This document shows, piece after piece, positions 1 through 8,318 of a stretch of 64,000 bases of DNA. The notes beneath the pieces are model-generated. The model had not been told where the DNA came from and did not search any database. It saw only the letters and a program-made list of their open reading frames with translations. The DNA lies in NCBI RefSeq assembly GCF_021283545.2, contig NZ_CP128540.1:6374597-6438596 (forward strand), read 5' to 3'. Numbering within the stretch: position 1 is the first letter of the stretch; every line of letters starts with the position of its first letter. Made by a program: the position numbers and the translations under genes. The DNA is from Pseudomonas alloputida. GTDB taxonomy: Bacteria > Pseudomonadota > Gammaproteobacteria > Pseudomonadales > Pseudomonadaceae.

Positions 1-119
1 GGGCATAGCCAGTCTTCGGGCACGTCCTCCCAGCGGGTACCGGGGGCAATGCCGTCGTCGGGCCAACCTTTGGCTTCGTCGTAGATCAGACCACAGATGA
101 TGCAGAGCCAGGTTTTCAT
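1..119 (-). CDS. rubredoxin, N-terminal part (runs off the window)
   Basis: The reverse strand opens with ATG at 119 and encodes [19 protein letters not shown] and onward to a WLCP at the window edge. The CxxC at residues 6-9, the GLIYDEA and [12 protein letters not shown] blocks and the start of the second Cys pair are typical of small iron-rubredoxins, which carry single electrons in the cytoplasm. It follows the aldehyde dehydrogenase by 12 bp on the same strand, so it may be the last gene of that operon. It could supply electrons to the Rieske oxygenase, but that is inference. Only about 40 residues are visible. Confidence 0.85.
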   Translation of the reverse strand, partial: MKTWLCIICGLIYDEAKGWPDDGIAPGTRWEDVPEDWLC

Positions 120-131
120 TATGCTGCCTCC

Positions 132-1577
132 TCACTCGCCCTTGATACGCACGGCCAGGTTCTTGGTCCTGACGTAGCTGTAGAGCGCCTCCTGGCCTTT
201 TTCCCGTCCGAAGCCCGAGAGCCCGACGCCGCCGAACGGCGTTTCGATGCCACCGGCATACCATTCGTTGACGAACACCTGGCCGGTGCACAGTCGCCGG
301 GCACAGCGCAGGGCGCGATTGAGGTCCTGGGTGAATACGCCGGCCACCAGACCGAACACGGTGCCGTTGGCAATGGCGAGGGCCTCCTCTTCGCTGTCGA
401 AGGGAATTACTGCCAGCACAGGGCCGAAGACTTCAGTCTGGGCTATCTCCATCTGCGCAGTCACATCGCGCAATACGGTTGGCGCCATGTAATGCCCGCT
501 CAGGCCGCTGATGGCCTCGCCGCCGGTTGCGACCACCGCGCCTTGCTGCTGGGCACGTCGGCACAAGGCCTCGATGCCTTCGAGCTGAGCAGCAGAAATC
601 ACGGGTGTGTGGTCAGGGTTGTCCTGGCCCAGGCCCACGGTCAGCCCCTCGGCCATCGCTACCACGTCAGCTACAACCTCGTCGTAGATAGAGCGATGTA
701 CCAGCAAGCGCGACATGGCAGAGCACACCTGGCCGGCATTGAAGAAGATGCCGCTTTTAACGCTGCTGATCAGTTGCTCACGATCGGCATCCGGGAACAC
801 TAGGGCCGCCGACTTCCCGCCCAGCTCCATGACGCTGGGAATCGCGTGTTCGGCGGCACTGCGCAGAATGCTCTGGCCGGTGCCGACGGAACCTGTGAAG
901 ACGATCTGGTCGACATCGCGATGGCCGGCCAGGTAGGCACCCACTTCACGACCACGGCCGCAGATCAGATTGACGGCCCCCTGTGGCAGGCCGGCACGCT
1001 CGATGGCCTGCATCAGCACGCACAGGCCAAGTGGCGACAGTTCCGGCGACTTGATCACTACCGCGTTGCCGGCCGCCAAGGCAGGGGCCAGGGAGCGGGC
1101 GCAGATGGATACCGGGAAATTCCACGGCACGATCTGCAGCGACACGCCCAAGGGGTCGTAGACGGTGAAATCTATGTAGCCGTCGCCCAGCGGAATCGAC
1201 TTCCCTTCGATCTTGTCGGCCATGCCGGCGTAGTATTCGAAGTAGCGCGCGGCCTCGATGAATTCGTCACGGGCATCACGCAGGCTCTTGCCGTTTTCCT
1301 GGCAAAGCACCCACGCCCCTTCGTCGGTGATCGCACGAATCTGCGCGGCAACCTCAAGCAACCAGGTCACCCGCTGCGCAGGACGCACACGGTTCAGAGC
1401 GTTGCTGTCAGCACAGCGCCGAGCCGCCTGCAGGGCGCATTCGGCGTCGGCCACACTGGCTTGGGCGATGGTCGCCACAAGGTCCGTGGTGCCAGGGTTG
1501 TGGATACTCAGGTGCTGCTCACTGTCGGTCCACTGGCCGTCGATGAAGTTTAGCCAGTGCGGAGCTATCGGATGCAT
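132..1577 (-). CDS. NAD(P)-dependent aldehyde dehydrogenase (betaine-aldehyde-dehydrogenase-like)
   Basis: This 481-residue protein has the full aldehyde dehydrogenase fold signature: PWNFP with Asn153, FTGSVGTG in the cofactor site, MELGGKSA with the general base Glu251, and NAGQVCSA with the catalytic Cys285. The frame is open 99 bases further upstream, but ATG at 1577 is preferred because TGAGGTGAT, a good ribosome site, lies just before it, overlapping the stop of the oxygenase gene. The length is normal for the family. Co-transcription with a Rieske oxygenase, and a BCCT transporter next door, suggests it oxidises an aldehyde made from a quaternary or methylated amine. The exact substrate cannot be read from the sequence. 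Confidence 0.88.
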   Translation of the reverse strand: MHPIAPHWLNFIDGQWTDSEQHLSIHNPGTTDLVATIAQASVADAECALQAARRCADSNALNRVRPAQRVTWLLEVAAQIRAITDEGAWVLCQENGKSLRDARDEFIEAARYFEYYAGMADKIEGKSIPLGDGYIDFTVYDPLGVSLQIVPWNFPVSICARSLAPALAAGNAVVIKSPELSPLGLCVLMQAIERAGLPQGAVNLICGRGREVGAYLAGHRDVDQIVFTGSVGTGQSILRSAAEHAIPSVMELGGKSAALVFPDADREQLISSVKSGIFFNAGQVCSAMSRLLVHRSIYDEVVADVVAMAEGLTVGLGQDNPDHTPVISAAQLEGIEALCRRAQQQGAVVATGGEAISGLSGHYMAPTVLRDVTAQMEIAQTEVFGPVLAVIPFDSEEEALAIANGTVFGLVAGVFTQDLNRALRCARRLCTGQVFVNEWYAGGIETPFGGVGLSGFGREKGQEALYSYVRTKNLAVRIKGE

Positions 1578-1587
1578 GATGATCACC

Positions 1588-2778
1588 TCAGGCGCGTTGA
1601 GCACAGTCAAGCAATTGGCGGGCAGCCCACTTGTGGAAGTAGTGAGTCGGCAGATCCATTTCCGGCGAGAACGCACCGCCGCTGTAACCAGGCGAGGAGC
1701 GACCCTTCTGCATGCCTTCGACCGAGGCGATGTCTTCGGCGAACACTACGCGCCAGGATTCCATTACCGCTTTGCGCGAGGCGTCGTAGCGGCTGTCGAG
1801 CGCTTCGTCACCCACGTAGAACAGGCGCAGGTGCTCGATGGTTTTACCCGGCGCCACAGGCTCGAGCATCATGGCGAACGCATGGTCGGCCTGGATGCCC
1901 AGCAGCACATTGGGGAAGAACGCCACGTACTCAGCAGTGCGCAGGCGGTCCTGTGGCCAGGATGGGAAGATCGGCAAATGGGTACCGGCAACGGCCGAGA
2001 GGTTGTAGGCGTGGCTGCCTTGGCCAGCGAATTCCTCGAACATGATGTTGTAGTGGTCTTCCAGGCGCGAGTAGCTGTTCAGGCTCGGGTGCACCCACGG
2101 CAGGTGATAGGCCTCACAGTAGTTCTCGACTGCTAGCTTCCAGTTGCAGTTGACCTCGATGCTCATAGCACCACCGTTCGCTTCACGACGCAGCAGACTC
2201 ATGCCGTCATTGCCCAGGAACTGAGTCCAGCGTTCGGTCAACGGCTGCAGTTGCTCTTCAAGCGCCGGTGCCTCGCCAGACAGGTTGATGAACACCATGT
2301 CCATCCAGATCGTGGTGCGCAGCGCCTTCAGGCCGTGTTTCTCGCATGCGAAACGTTCGTCTTTGTGCTGGTTGATCCCGCCAATGTGCGGAGTGCCTTT
2401 GAGACCTCCGTTCAGGTCGTAAGTCCAGGAGTGGTAGGGGCAGCGGATCACACCCTGCACTTCACCCGCCTGTTGAACCAGTTTCACGCCGCGGTGGCTG
2501 CAGACGTTGTGAAACACCTGCACCAGGCCTTCACGGTTGCGCATCATCAGCAGCGGCAGGCCCATGAAATCGACCGGCTTGACGTAGCTGTTGGTCGGCA
2601 AGTCGCTGGCAAAACCTATACACGCCCAGTTACGCCCCAGCACTTCGTCGCGCTCGAGTTCGAAATAGCGCTGGTCGGTGTAGAACTCGTTGGTCAGGCC
2701 ATGAGCTTCATGGATAGGCGCCAGAACGGTTTCCAAGACGTGGACGGGAATAAGGCGGGAGTCAGTCGATACGGTCAT
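1588..2778 (-). CDS. Rieske-type oxygenase, alpha subunit (carnitine/betaine oxygenase-like)
   Basis: The protein has 396 residues. The Rieske 2Fe-2S motif is C93-x-H95 with C113-x2-H116 (CSHRG and CPYHSW). The mononuclear iron site is in NWKLAVENYCEAYH with H225 and H230. The residue bridging the two centres is Glu222, where ring-hydroxylating dioxygenases normally have Asp. The same Glu is known in CntA-type carnitine oxygenases, which act on quaternary amines. It is transcribed divergently from a BCCT transporter and is followed after 10 bp by an aldehyde dehydrogenase. No flavin reductase gene is visible in the window, so its electron donor is unknown. A role in oxidative demethylation or cleavage of a betaine-like compound is inferred. 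Confidence 0.85.
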   Translation of the reverse strand: MTVSTDSRLIPVHVLETVLAPIHEAHGLTNEFYTDQRYFELERDEVLGRNWACIGFASDLPTNSYVKPVDFMGLPLLMMRNREGLVQVFHNVCSHRGVKLVQQAGEVQGVIRCPYHSWTYDLNGGLKGTPHIGGINQHKDERFACEKHGLKALRTTIWMDMVFINLSGEAPALEEQLQPLTERWTQFLGNDGMSLLRREANGGAMSIEVNCNWKLAVENYCEAYHLPWVHPSLNSYSRLEDHYNIMFEEFAGQGSHAYNLSAVAGTHLPIFPSWPQDRLRTAEYVAFFPNVLLGIQADHAFAMMLEPVAPGKTIEHLRLFYVGDEALDSRYDASRKAVMESWRVVFAEDIASVEGMQKGRSSPGYSGGAFSPEMDLPTHYFHKWAARQLLDCAQRA

Positions 2779-3175
2779 TTTTGTTTTCTCTTGTTAGATG
2801 CACGGCAGGCAATGCCTTGATGCCTGGTGCCAGTTTCAGCAAGAGAAGAAGGGCGCGACAAACGATTTATTTCAACGCTATTTATCAGTTTTTATCATTA
2901 ATGATTTATTCGTCGATGACGGTAGTGGTAGATAATCGTTGATGAACTGCCAGGCTCTGGAATTTTCAGATTAATGACTTTTGGTAATCAATTAATGACT
3001 AGAAATGGTTTGTCGAAGAGCGGGTAATTCTCCCATTTTGATAGGGCCCGAGAGAGCGTACCTCGCCTTGGGCCTGCGGGAAGACCGCCGCCAGGGATCC
3101 GGCACCTGCCTGTGGCAGCGGCTCTACCCAAACCGTGACATCAAACCCTTGAACAAAAACAATAGGGGATAACCA
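2779..3175. promoter_or_regulatory. divergent promoter region between oxygenase and BCCT transporter
   Basis: These 397 bp separate two divergently read genes and contain no convincing ORF. The half nearest the oxygenase is very A+T rich and holds a perfect 12-bp palindrome, ATCATTAATGAT at 2894-2905, a plausible operator. The AGGGGATAACC just before 3176 supplies the ribosome site for the transporter. Promoter elements were not assigned. Confidence 0.5.
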
Positions 3176-4879
3176 ATGCGTGCCGAATCTGGCCTGCTCA
3201 AAGGCCTCAATCCCACCGTGACGATCTGGTCGTTACTGGCCGTAGTAGCCTTTGTGCTGTTTTGCGCCCTGTTTGCCGAACATGCAGCAGCGGTTTTTCA
3301 ACGTGCATCTGACTTCATCCTGCAGAATTTCAAATGGTTCTACCTGATTTCCGTCACGGGTGTGCTGGGGCTACTGATCTATCTGATGTGCAGCAAGTTT
3401 GGGTCTATGAAGCTTGGGCGAGACGACGACAAACCCGAGTTCAGCTTCGGCTCCTGGATCGCCATGTTGTTCAGTGGCGGCATGGGCATCGGACTGATCT
3501 TCTGGTCGGTTGCCGAACCCATGTGGCATTACGCGGGCAACCCGTTCGCCACCGGCCTCACCGACGAAGCCGCCACCACAGCTATGCGAATTACCCTATT
3601 CCACTGGGGCCTGCATCCCTGGGCTATTTTTACCATCGTTGGCCTGGGCCTTGCCTACTTTGCCTATCGCAAGGGCTTGCCGCTGAGCATGCGCTCGATC
3701 CTTTACCCGCTGATTGGTGAGCGCATCTATGGGCCCATCGGACATGTGGTGGACATCCTTGCCGTGGTGATTACCGCGTTCGGTGTATCCCAGTCGCTGG
3801 GCCTGGGCGTGGTGCAAATGAACACCGGGCTGAGCCAGGTGTTTGACCTGCCCATCAGCCTGGGGGTGCAGATCACCTTGATCGTGCTCATTACCCTCGT
3901 TACTACCGTATCGGTGATGGCCGGCGTGTCGCGTGGCATGAAGCGCCTTTCGGAATGGAATATGCTGTTGTCGGTGGTGCTGGTGGTGTTGATCCTGCTG
4001 CTGGGGCCAACCCGCTACATCATCAACCTGATGTTGGAGAGCACCGGCGACTACGCCAGCCATGTAGTGGGTCTGAGCTTTTGGAGCGATACCCAGAAGG
4101 ACAGCGGCTGGCAGAACTGGTGGACGGCGTTCTACTGGCCGTGGTGGATGACCTGGGGCCCGTTTGTCGGTCTGTTCATTGCGCGAATTTCCAAAGGCCG
4201 CAGCATCCGTGAACTGATCGCCGGCGCGCTGTTGGTACCCACCCTGGTGACGATCATCTGGATGTCGGTGTTCGGTGGTACCGCGCTCAAGGCTGAGCAG
4301 CTCGATCGTCAGCAGCACGCAGAACTGGTTGCCAGTGGTGAGCTGCAGGGCGACAAGGCCAAGTACGAAGGTGGCACGGTATTGCTGGCGACCAAGCAGG
4401 AAACCACCGCTGCCATGTTCACCCTGCTGCACAAGATCGACGCCGGTACGTTGGGCAAGGTGCTGAGCGTGCTGGTCTGTATCCTGCTGGCGACGTACTT
4501 CATCACCTCGGCCGACTCCGGCACCCAGGTGCTGTGTACGTTGAACTCCATGGGCAGCGCCAACCCGCCGCAGAGTATCCGCCTGCTCTGGTGCATCCTG
4601 GAAGGTGCTATAGCCATGGCTCTGCTGATGGCGGGGGGGCTCAAGGCGATCCAGATGGCGAGCATTGCGGCGGGATTGCCGATTGCGGGGTTCATCCTGC
4701 TGATTAGTTACACCCTGATGCGCAGCTTGCGCCAGGAGATGGCTGACGGCCTGCTTGATACGCCGCCGGGTGGGCGCCTTCCTATACCTGGGATTCACCC
4801 GCAAGGCATCACGCCGGTGGCTGGGCCCTTGGCCTGCGAGGGGCTTGATATGGGGCTGACAGCGAAGAAAGCCAGCTAA
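3176..4879 (+). CDS. BCCT-family choline/carnitine/betaine transporter
   Basis: This 567-residue inner-membrane protein has about twelve hydrophobic segments and BCCT hallmarks: the GGMGIGLIFWSVAEP region, HWGLHPWAIF, and the Trp-rich substrate segment FYWPWWMTWGPFVGLFIARISKGRSIRE. The family imports trimethylammonium compounds using sodium or proton gradients. The cytoplasmic C-terminus is short, so it lacks the long regulatory tail of the osmosensing BetP/BetT type. Its divergent position from the Rieske oxygenase and aldehyde dehydrogenase suggests it feeds that pathway. A strong hairpin terminator follows the stop. Confidence 0.92.
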   Translation: MRAESGLLKGLNPTVTIWSLLAVVAFVLFCALFAEHAAAVFQRASDFILQNFKWFYLISVTGVLGLLIYLMCSKFGSMKLGRDDDKPEFSFGSWIAMLFSGGMGIGLIFWSVAEPMWHYAGNPFATGLTDEAATTAMRITLFHWGLHPWAIFTIVGLGLAYFAYRKGLPLSMRSILYPLIGERIYGPIGHVVDILAVVITAFGVSQSLGLGVVQMNTGLSQVFDLPISLGVQITLIVLITLVTTVSVMAGVSRGMKRLSEWNMLLSVVLVVLILLLGPTRYIINLMLESTGDYASHVVGLSFWSDTQKDSGWQNWWTAFYWPWWMTWGPFVGLFIARISKGRSIRELIAGALLVPTLVTIIWMSVFGGTALKAEQLDRQQHAELVASGELQGDKAKYEGGTVLLATKQETTAAMFTLLHKIDAGTLGKVLSVLVCILLATYFITSADSGTQVLCTLNSMGSANPPQSIRLLWCILEGAIAMALLMAGGLKAIQMASIAAGLPIAGFILLISYTLMRSLRQEMADGLLDTPPGGRLPIPGIHPQGITPVAGPLACEGLDMGLTAKKAS

Positions 4880-4898
4880 CCTAAAGCCACCCTGGAAG

Positions 4899-4935
4899 AC
4901 ACAAGACCGACAGCCATCAGCTGTCGGTCTTGTGT
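4899..4935. terminator. bidirectional rho-independent terminator
   Basis: A perfect 15-bp stem (4899-4913 with 4921-4935) and a 7-nt loop are followed by TTTT on the plus strand. It lies between the convergent BCCT transporter and LysR genes and probably ends both transcripts. Confidence 0.85.
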
Positions 4936-4945
4936 TTTGGGCAGG

Positions 4946-5869
4946 CTATTTCTGCACCGAAGGCAGGGCCATCAACCAGTCCCGGAACAGCCGCACGCTT
5001 TCACGAGGACCACGCTCGGTGGACGACTCCAGCAGGCAGAACTTGGCGTCGGTCTGGAGTACCACATCGTTGGGCTTGACCAGCGCACCGGTGCTCAACG
5101 CATCGTCCACCAGGTTGCCCCAGGCCAGGGCCACGCCCTGGCCACTGATCGCCGACTGGATCAGCATACCGTAGCTGTTGATATTGACGCGATGCTTGGG
5201 GGTCATGGGCTCGTATCCCAGGCGCTTGAACCATTCGGGCCAACCTACCCAGTCGCGCTGGGAGTCTTCAAGCCAGAGCCAGGTACACGACGACAACCCT
5301 TCGATGCTGCTCAGTTGCGGATGCCTGGCCAGATAGGCCGGGCTGCACACCAGGAAGATTTCTTCCGAGAACAGCGGCGTGACAGCCATGTCCTTGGGCG
5401 GTGGGTTGCAGTAGTAAAGCGCCAGGTCGCTGTCGAGCCTGGCGTAATCCTTCACATGATCGTGGGCGATGATCCGCAGGTCGATGTTTTCATGGGCACT
5501 CTGGAATTCCGACACCTTGGGCAGTAACCACAGCGACGCCATGGCGGTACTGGTGGCAACGGTGACTTGTTGGTTGCCTTGCCACTGGCGTATATCGCCG
5601 GTGGCGCGGGCCAGGTGAAGCATGCATTCACGCACCGTTTCGTAATACTGCGCGCCGGTGGGGGTCAGGGACATGCTACGGGTGGTACGGGTGAATAGTG
5701 CCTTGCCCAGGTAGTCCTCAAGAAGGCGAACCTGACGGCTAATTGCACCCTGGGTAACATTCAATTCCTTGGCGGCAAGGGTAAAGCTCAAGTGGCGTGC
5801 CGCAGACTCAAACGCATGAAGACTGTTGAGCGGCGGAAGAGGCTGGATTTTCACAGGCAGGGGTTCCAC
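4946..5869 (-). CDS. LysR-family transcriptional regulator (GcvA-like)
   Basis: The 307-residue product begins with a winged-helix DNA-binding domain at about residues 12-70 (LNSLHAFESAARHLSFTLAA, then ELNVTQGAISRQVRLLE). It continues with a periplasmic-binding-protein-like effector domain. The PPLNSLHAFE opening is typical of the GcvA/AmpR branch. The start is uncertain: the frame opens at GTG 5869, another GTG lies at 5854, and neither has a strong ribosome site. It is convergent with the BCCT gene. It may regulate the amine cluster or something else; nothing in the sequence decides this. Confidence 0.88.
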   Translation of the reverse strand: MEPLPVKIQPLPPLNSLHAFESAARHLSFTLAAKELNVTQGAISRQVRLLEDYLGKALFTRTTRSMSLTPTGAQYYETVRECMLHLARATGDIRQWQGNQQVTVATSTAMASLWLLPKVSEFQSAHENIDLRIIAHDHVKDYARLDSDLALYYCNPPPKDMAVTPLFSEEIFLVCSPAYLARHPQLSSIEGLSSCTWLWLEDSQRDWVGWPEWFKRLGYEPMTPKHRVNINSYGMLIQSAISGQGVALAWGNLVDDALSTGALVKPNDVVLQTDAKFCLLESSTERGPRESVRLFRDWLMALPSVQK

Positions 5870-6328
5870 TCATTTTTATTATCATCCGCTCACTGGAGTG
5901 GCGGTTTCCTCCCTAACGCATTCAGGGCAGAACGAAGCAACCGGTTCACTATACTGCACATTTGCAGAAAGATATTCGTTCCCTGAATAGGCAATATCCC
6001 AATCACTTTTAATGACATTGAACGCGGCGTGCATTGTGTGACAGTGAACAAGCCGATTGAAGCCATAGCACCGTGGTCACCCGAGTTCAGCAGCGAGCAT
6101 GTGGAACTCGGAGCTCTTGATCACATGGCTTGGGGCCAGGATTTCGAAGGTTGCTGCCTTGGGATCAGCCCAGGAGAGCAGCAAATTCCTTCTCATGTAA
6201 TGACAGAAAAGGTTCATCAGTCTGAATTGGAAGGGGCATAGGCGAACGCCAGACCAAGGGGGAGACGGGACGCGAGGGAGACGGTTGAAACCGTCCGATG
6301 AAGGGAAACGAGCGCTTCCCCTCTACCG
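5870..6328. other. intergenic stretch between LysR gene and the Tn7-like insertion site
   Basis: No convincing gene is seen. An open frame at 6029-6241 has no recognisable domain and no good ribosome site. Two small hairpins occur near the right side: GACGGTTGAAACCGTC around 6280-6296 and GGGAA...TTCCC around 6303-6320. Because a solo right end of an older element begins at 6329, part of this stretch could be residue of an earlier insertion rather than ancestral chromosome. Confidence 0.4.
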
Positions 6329-6373
6329 GCGACAGTTTTAATTGTTCGACGACTGTTTTAATTCAACGAAACC
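6329..6373 (-). repeat. solo right end of an older, diverged Tn7-like element
   Basis: Two abutting 20-bp units, 6329-6348 and 6349-6368, resemble the binding repeats of the resident element but differ in sequence (cores GCGACAGTTTTAATTG and CGACTGTTTTAATTC). They point in the orientation expected for a right end. Unit count, 20-bp spacing and distance to the AAGTT duplication (5 bp here, 6 bp at 43021-43026) match the resident right end. This is best explained as the right end of an element that used the same attachment site earlier. No left end or tns genes of that element are visible in the window. Confidence 0.6.
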
Positions 6374-6378
6374 AAGTT
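6374..6378. repeat. target-site duplication, left copy (AAGTT)
   Basis: AAGTT immediately precedes the left terminus of the element and is repeated at 43027-43031 immediately after the right terminus. Five base pairs is the duplication length known for Tn7 transposition. Confidence 0.75.
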
Positions 6379-6515
6379 GGATTTAGAGAATTAAAACTGT
6401 CGCTAGAGGGTCCCGTCTTTCGCGGCCTGCAGCCATTTGGAGAGGAAACGCAAAACTGTCGCAATCACCCAAAACGCCGGTTCAGACTGATTCGCTAGAG
6501 AATTAAAACTGTCGC
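6379..6515 (+). repeat. transposon left end with three spaced transposase-binding repeats
   Basis: Exact copies of a 20-bp repeat lie at 6384-6403 and 6496-6515, and a degenerate copy ending CAAAACTGTCGC lies at about 6443-6462. Spacing of roughly 55-60 bp between separated sites is like the left end of Tn7, which has three separated TnsB sites. All three face inward. Confidence 0.75.
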
Positions 6516-6572
6516 AGCCTGAAACGACGCGGCTTTCACGTGTATTCAGAGCCATCATTATCGATAGCCTGC

Positions 6573-6586
6573 TTACAAACATGTAA
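6573..6586. promoter_or_regulatory. CopR-type box upstream of the DUF2790 gene
   Basis: TTACAAACATGTAA is a TTACA-N4-TGTAA dyad lying about 70 bp before the start at 6655. The same dyad occurs at 11834-11847 in front of copA. CopR boxes of pseudomonads have this general form, so copper-dependent activation by CopR is likely. Confidence 0.6.
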
Positions 6587-6654
6587 TTCCTGGATCACGT
6601 GGATGACAGCTCCCAGTCGGTAAGCTTCACTCATGTCTTCATGGAGTAACAGAA

Positions 6655-6987
6655 ATGAACACCGCTAAAAGCATTGCCGCCCTCATGCTCGTAATCGCCT
6701 CCTCATCCGCTTTAGCTGAAGGAGGATCTGATCGCTTACACGGAAAGATGATTCAGGCAAATGAGCAAGCAATGCGTGCCTACGCCGCTGCCAATGGAAA
6801 AAAACCACCTGAAGTGATCCATTATCGCTACGGAATGAAACTGGATGTGGCGAGAGTTATCAGTATGACTTCGCTCAAAGGTAGCTGCGACGTGATGCCG
6901 ACACAGATGAATTACGAGGACTCAACAGGTGAGTTGAAAATCCTCGAATATCGCTCTGCTGGAATTAACTGTAGAGGTCAAAACTGA
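6655..6987 (+). CDS. DUF2790-family small periplasmic protein
   Basis: The 110-residue protein has a clear signal peptide (Lys, then a hydrophobic run ending ALA at about residue 21). The mature part has the VIHYRYGMKLDVARVIS block and two Cys residues, as in DUF2790 proteins of Pseudomonas. The mature N-terminus EGGSDR resembles that of the PtrA-like protein at 11855. A TTACA-N4-TGTAA box lies upstream, which points to copper induction. Biochemical function is unknown. It is the first gene inside the transposon left end and is convergent with the next operon. Confidence 0.75.
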   Translation: MNTAKSIAALMLVIASSSALAEGGSDRLHGKMIQANEQAMRAYAAANGKKPPEVIHYRYGMKLDVARVISMTSLKGSCDVMPTQMNYEDSTGELKILEYRSAGINCRGQN

Positions 6988-7024
6988 CCGAAGGGACAGG
7001 GTAAGTCTTGGAGTAAGCTGACCA

Positions 7025-7046
7025 CGACCAGCGCTGCAGCTGGTCG
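7025..7046. terminator. hairpin between convergent genes
   Basis: CGACCAGC and GCTGGTCG form a perfect 8-bp stem around a 6-nt loop in the gap between the convergent DUF2790 and DUF411 genes. There is no U-tract, so it is only a probable terminator. Confidence 0.45.
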
Positions 7047-7084
7047 GCTGGCCGGCAGAAGCCCTTCCCCCGGGGCATCTTGCA

Positions 7085-7540
7085 TTACGTGTCAGGATAA
7101 CTGGCAACTACTTGATCGTCCCCACTCTTGGTGAGGCCGATGACTTGATAGGCGTGTTTCATGCCATCAACCTCCATACCTGGTGAGCCAGCGGGCATGC
7201 CAGGTACCGCGACGCCTGCCAGGTCGTTGCGCTTTATGAGCTCCTGCACCTGGGCTGCGGGGACGTGACCTTCCACAAACTTGCCATCGATAACCGCGGT
7301 GTGACACGAAGCCAGCCTCGGAGCTACTCCTAGCTCTTGCTTCACCGCCCTCATGTCCGTTTCAACGTGGTCGACGACCTTGAAGCCGTTTGCCTCCAAG
7401 TGCGCTATCCATTTCTTACAGCAACCGCAATTAGCGTCCCGGTGCACATCGATAGTCAGGGGCTCCGCAGCAAAGGCGGCTGAGGCGATTAGAAGTGACG
7501 CTGCGGTACTTAAACCGAGGAAGCGGCGCTTACTTGTCAT
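7085..7540 (-). CDS. DUF411-family periplasmic metal-binding protein
   Basis: This 151-residue protein has a signal peptide ending AFA at about residue 24. It then has the DUF411 signature HRDANCGCCKKW, HLEANGFKVVDH and RLASCHTAVIDGKFVEGHVPA, with conserved Cys and His that can bind copper. ATG at 7540 is chosen because AAGGAG precedes it by 8 bases, although the frame is open 90 bases upstream. The gene overlaps the end of the cytochrome gene by 11 bases, which suggests translational coupling as the last gene of the copper operon. Proteins of this family are common in copper and other metal-resistance operons. Confidence 0.85.
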   Translation of the reverse strand: MTSKRRFLGLSTAASLLIASAAFAAEPLTIDVHRDANCGCCKKWIAHLEANGFKVVDHVETDMRAVKQELGVAPRLASCHTAVIDGKFVEGHVPAAQVQELIKRNDLAGVAVPGMPAGSPGMEVDGMKHAYQVIGLTKSGDDQVVASYPDT

Positions 7541-8309
7541 GAGTGTGCTCCTTCCCGTCTTTGTGCACATGGGTTTTGGGAGTAGAACCTGTGTGGTGGT
7601 CCGAGTGCGCCTCGCCGGACTCGTGTTCACCGTGGTGCTCCGCTACTGATGAAGACTCCGAATGCGAACTGCCATGATCATGACTTTCCTCAGCCACGCC
7701 GTTTGCTGCGGAATCATCATGATTTCCATGACCTGATTTCGCACCACCGTGTTGGCCTTCATGGTTATGCATATCGCTTTCGCCACCGCCATGTTGGTGA
7801 CCACCACTGGAAGCGACCATCATCTGGTACTGCTCAGCATTGAGTTGCGGTAGCTGGTCCAGGAACGCGACGATTCCCCAGATGTACTGGTCGTCCATGC
7901 TCTTACCCCAGGCTGGCATGCCTGTCGCTTTGATACCGTGCTTGATGGTCCAAAACGCAGCAGCAGGGTCACCGCTTACACCTATCTCGGTGAGGTTTGG
8001 TGGGGATGGGTATAGGGCTTGGCTGAGTTCAGTTTTCTCCACCCCTGGCGCGAGGTGGCAACCGATACACATGGCGTTGTAGTTGCCTGCCCCTGCTTGG
8101 ATGAGAGCAGGATCTTTAAGGTTTGGCACCTCAATGTCGCTTGCTCGGACTTCAATCGAGCGATCCCGCGCCATGGCCAAAAACGCATGCACAGCGGGGA
8201 AGTGTGGGTCGTCCGCACCAACGTTCACGAGACCGAAGTAAGCAGCACCTAGCACTGCTGCGCTAGTAACAGCACCTGCCGCCACCAGCGTTGTAATTGT
8301 TTTTTTCAT
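7530..8309 (-). CDS. mono-haem c-type cytochrome with a His-rich tail
   Basis: The 259-residue protein has an N-terminal membrane anchor or signal (residues 4-30) and a class I cytochrome c domain with the haem site CIGCH at 81-85. GMPAW at about residue 137 supplies a likely Met ligand. From about residue 165 it carries an unusual low-complexity extension rich in His, Gly, Ser and Asp (for example HNHEGQHGG and SHDHGSSHSE), probably a copper-binding tail. It sits between copB and the DUF411 gene. Electron transfer from the CopA oxidase is a reasonable guess but is not shown by the sequence. Confidence 0.82.
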   Translation of the reverse strand: MKKTITTLVAAGAVTSAAVLGAAYFGLVNVGADDPHFPAVHAFLAMARDRSIEVRASDIEVPNLKDPALIQAGAGNYNAMCIGCHLAPGVEKTELSQALYPSPPNLTEIGVSGDPAAAFWTIKHGIKATGMPAWGKSMDDQYIWGIVAFLDQLPQLNAEQYQMMVASSGGHQHGGGESDMHNHEGQHGGAKSGHGNHDDSAANGVAEESHDHGSSHSESSSVAEHHGEHESGEAHSDHHTGSTPKTHVHKDGKEHTHDK

Positions 8310-8318
8310 GTTGAGTTC

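Noticed and set aside
6029..6241. Open frame of 70 codons left of the transposon
   Set aside because: No recognisable domain, weak start context and atypical composition. It was kept only as part of the unassigned stretch.
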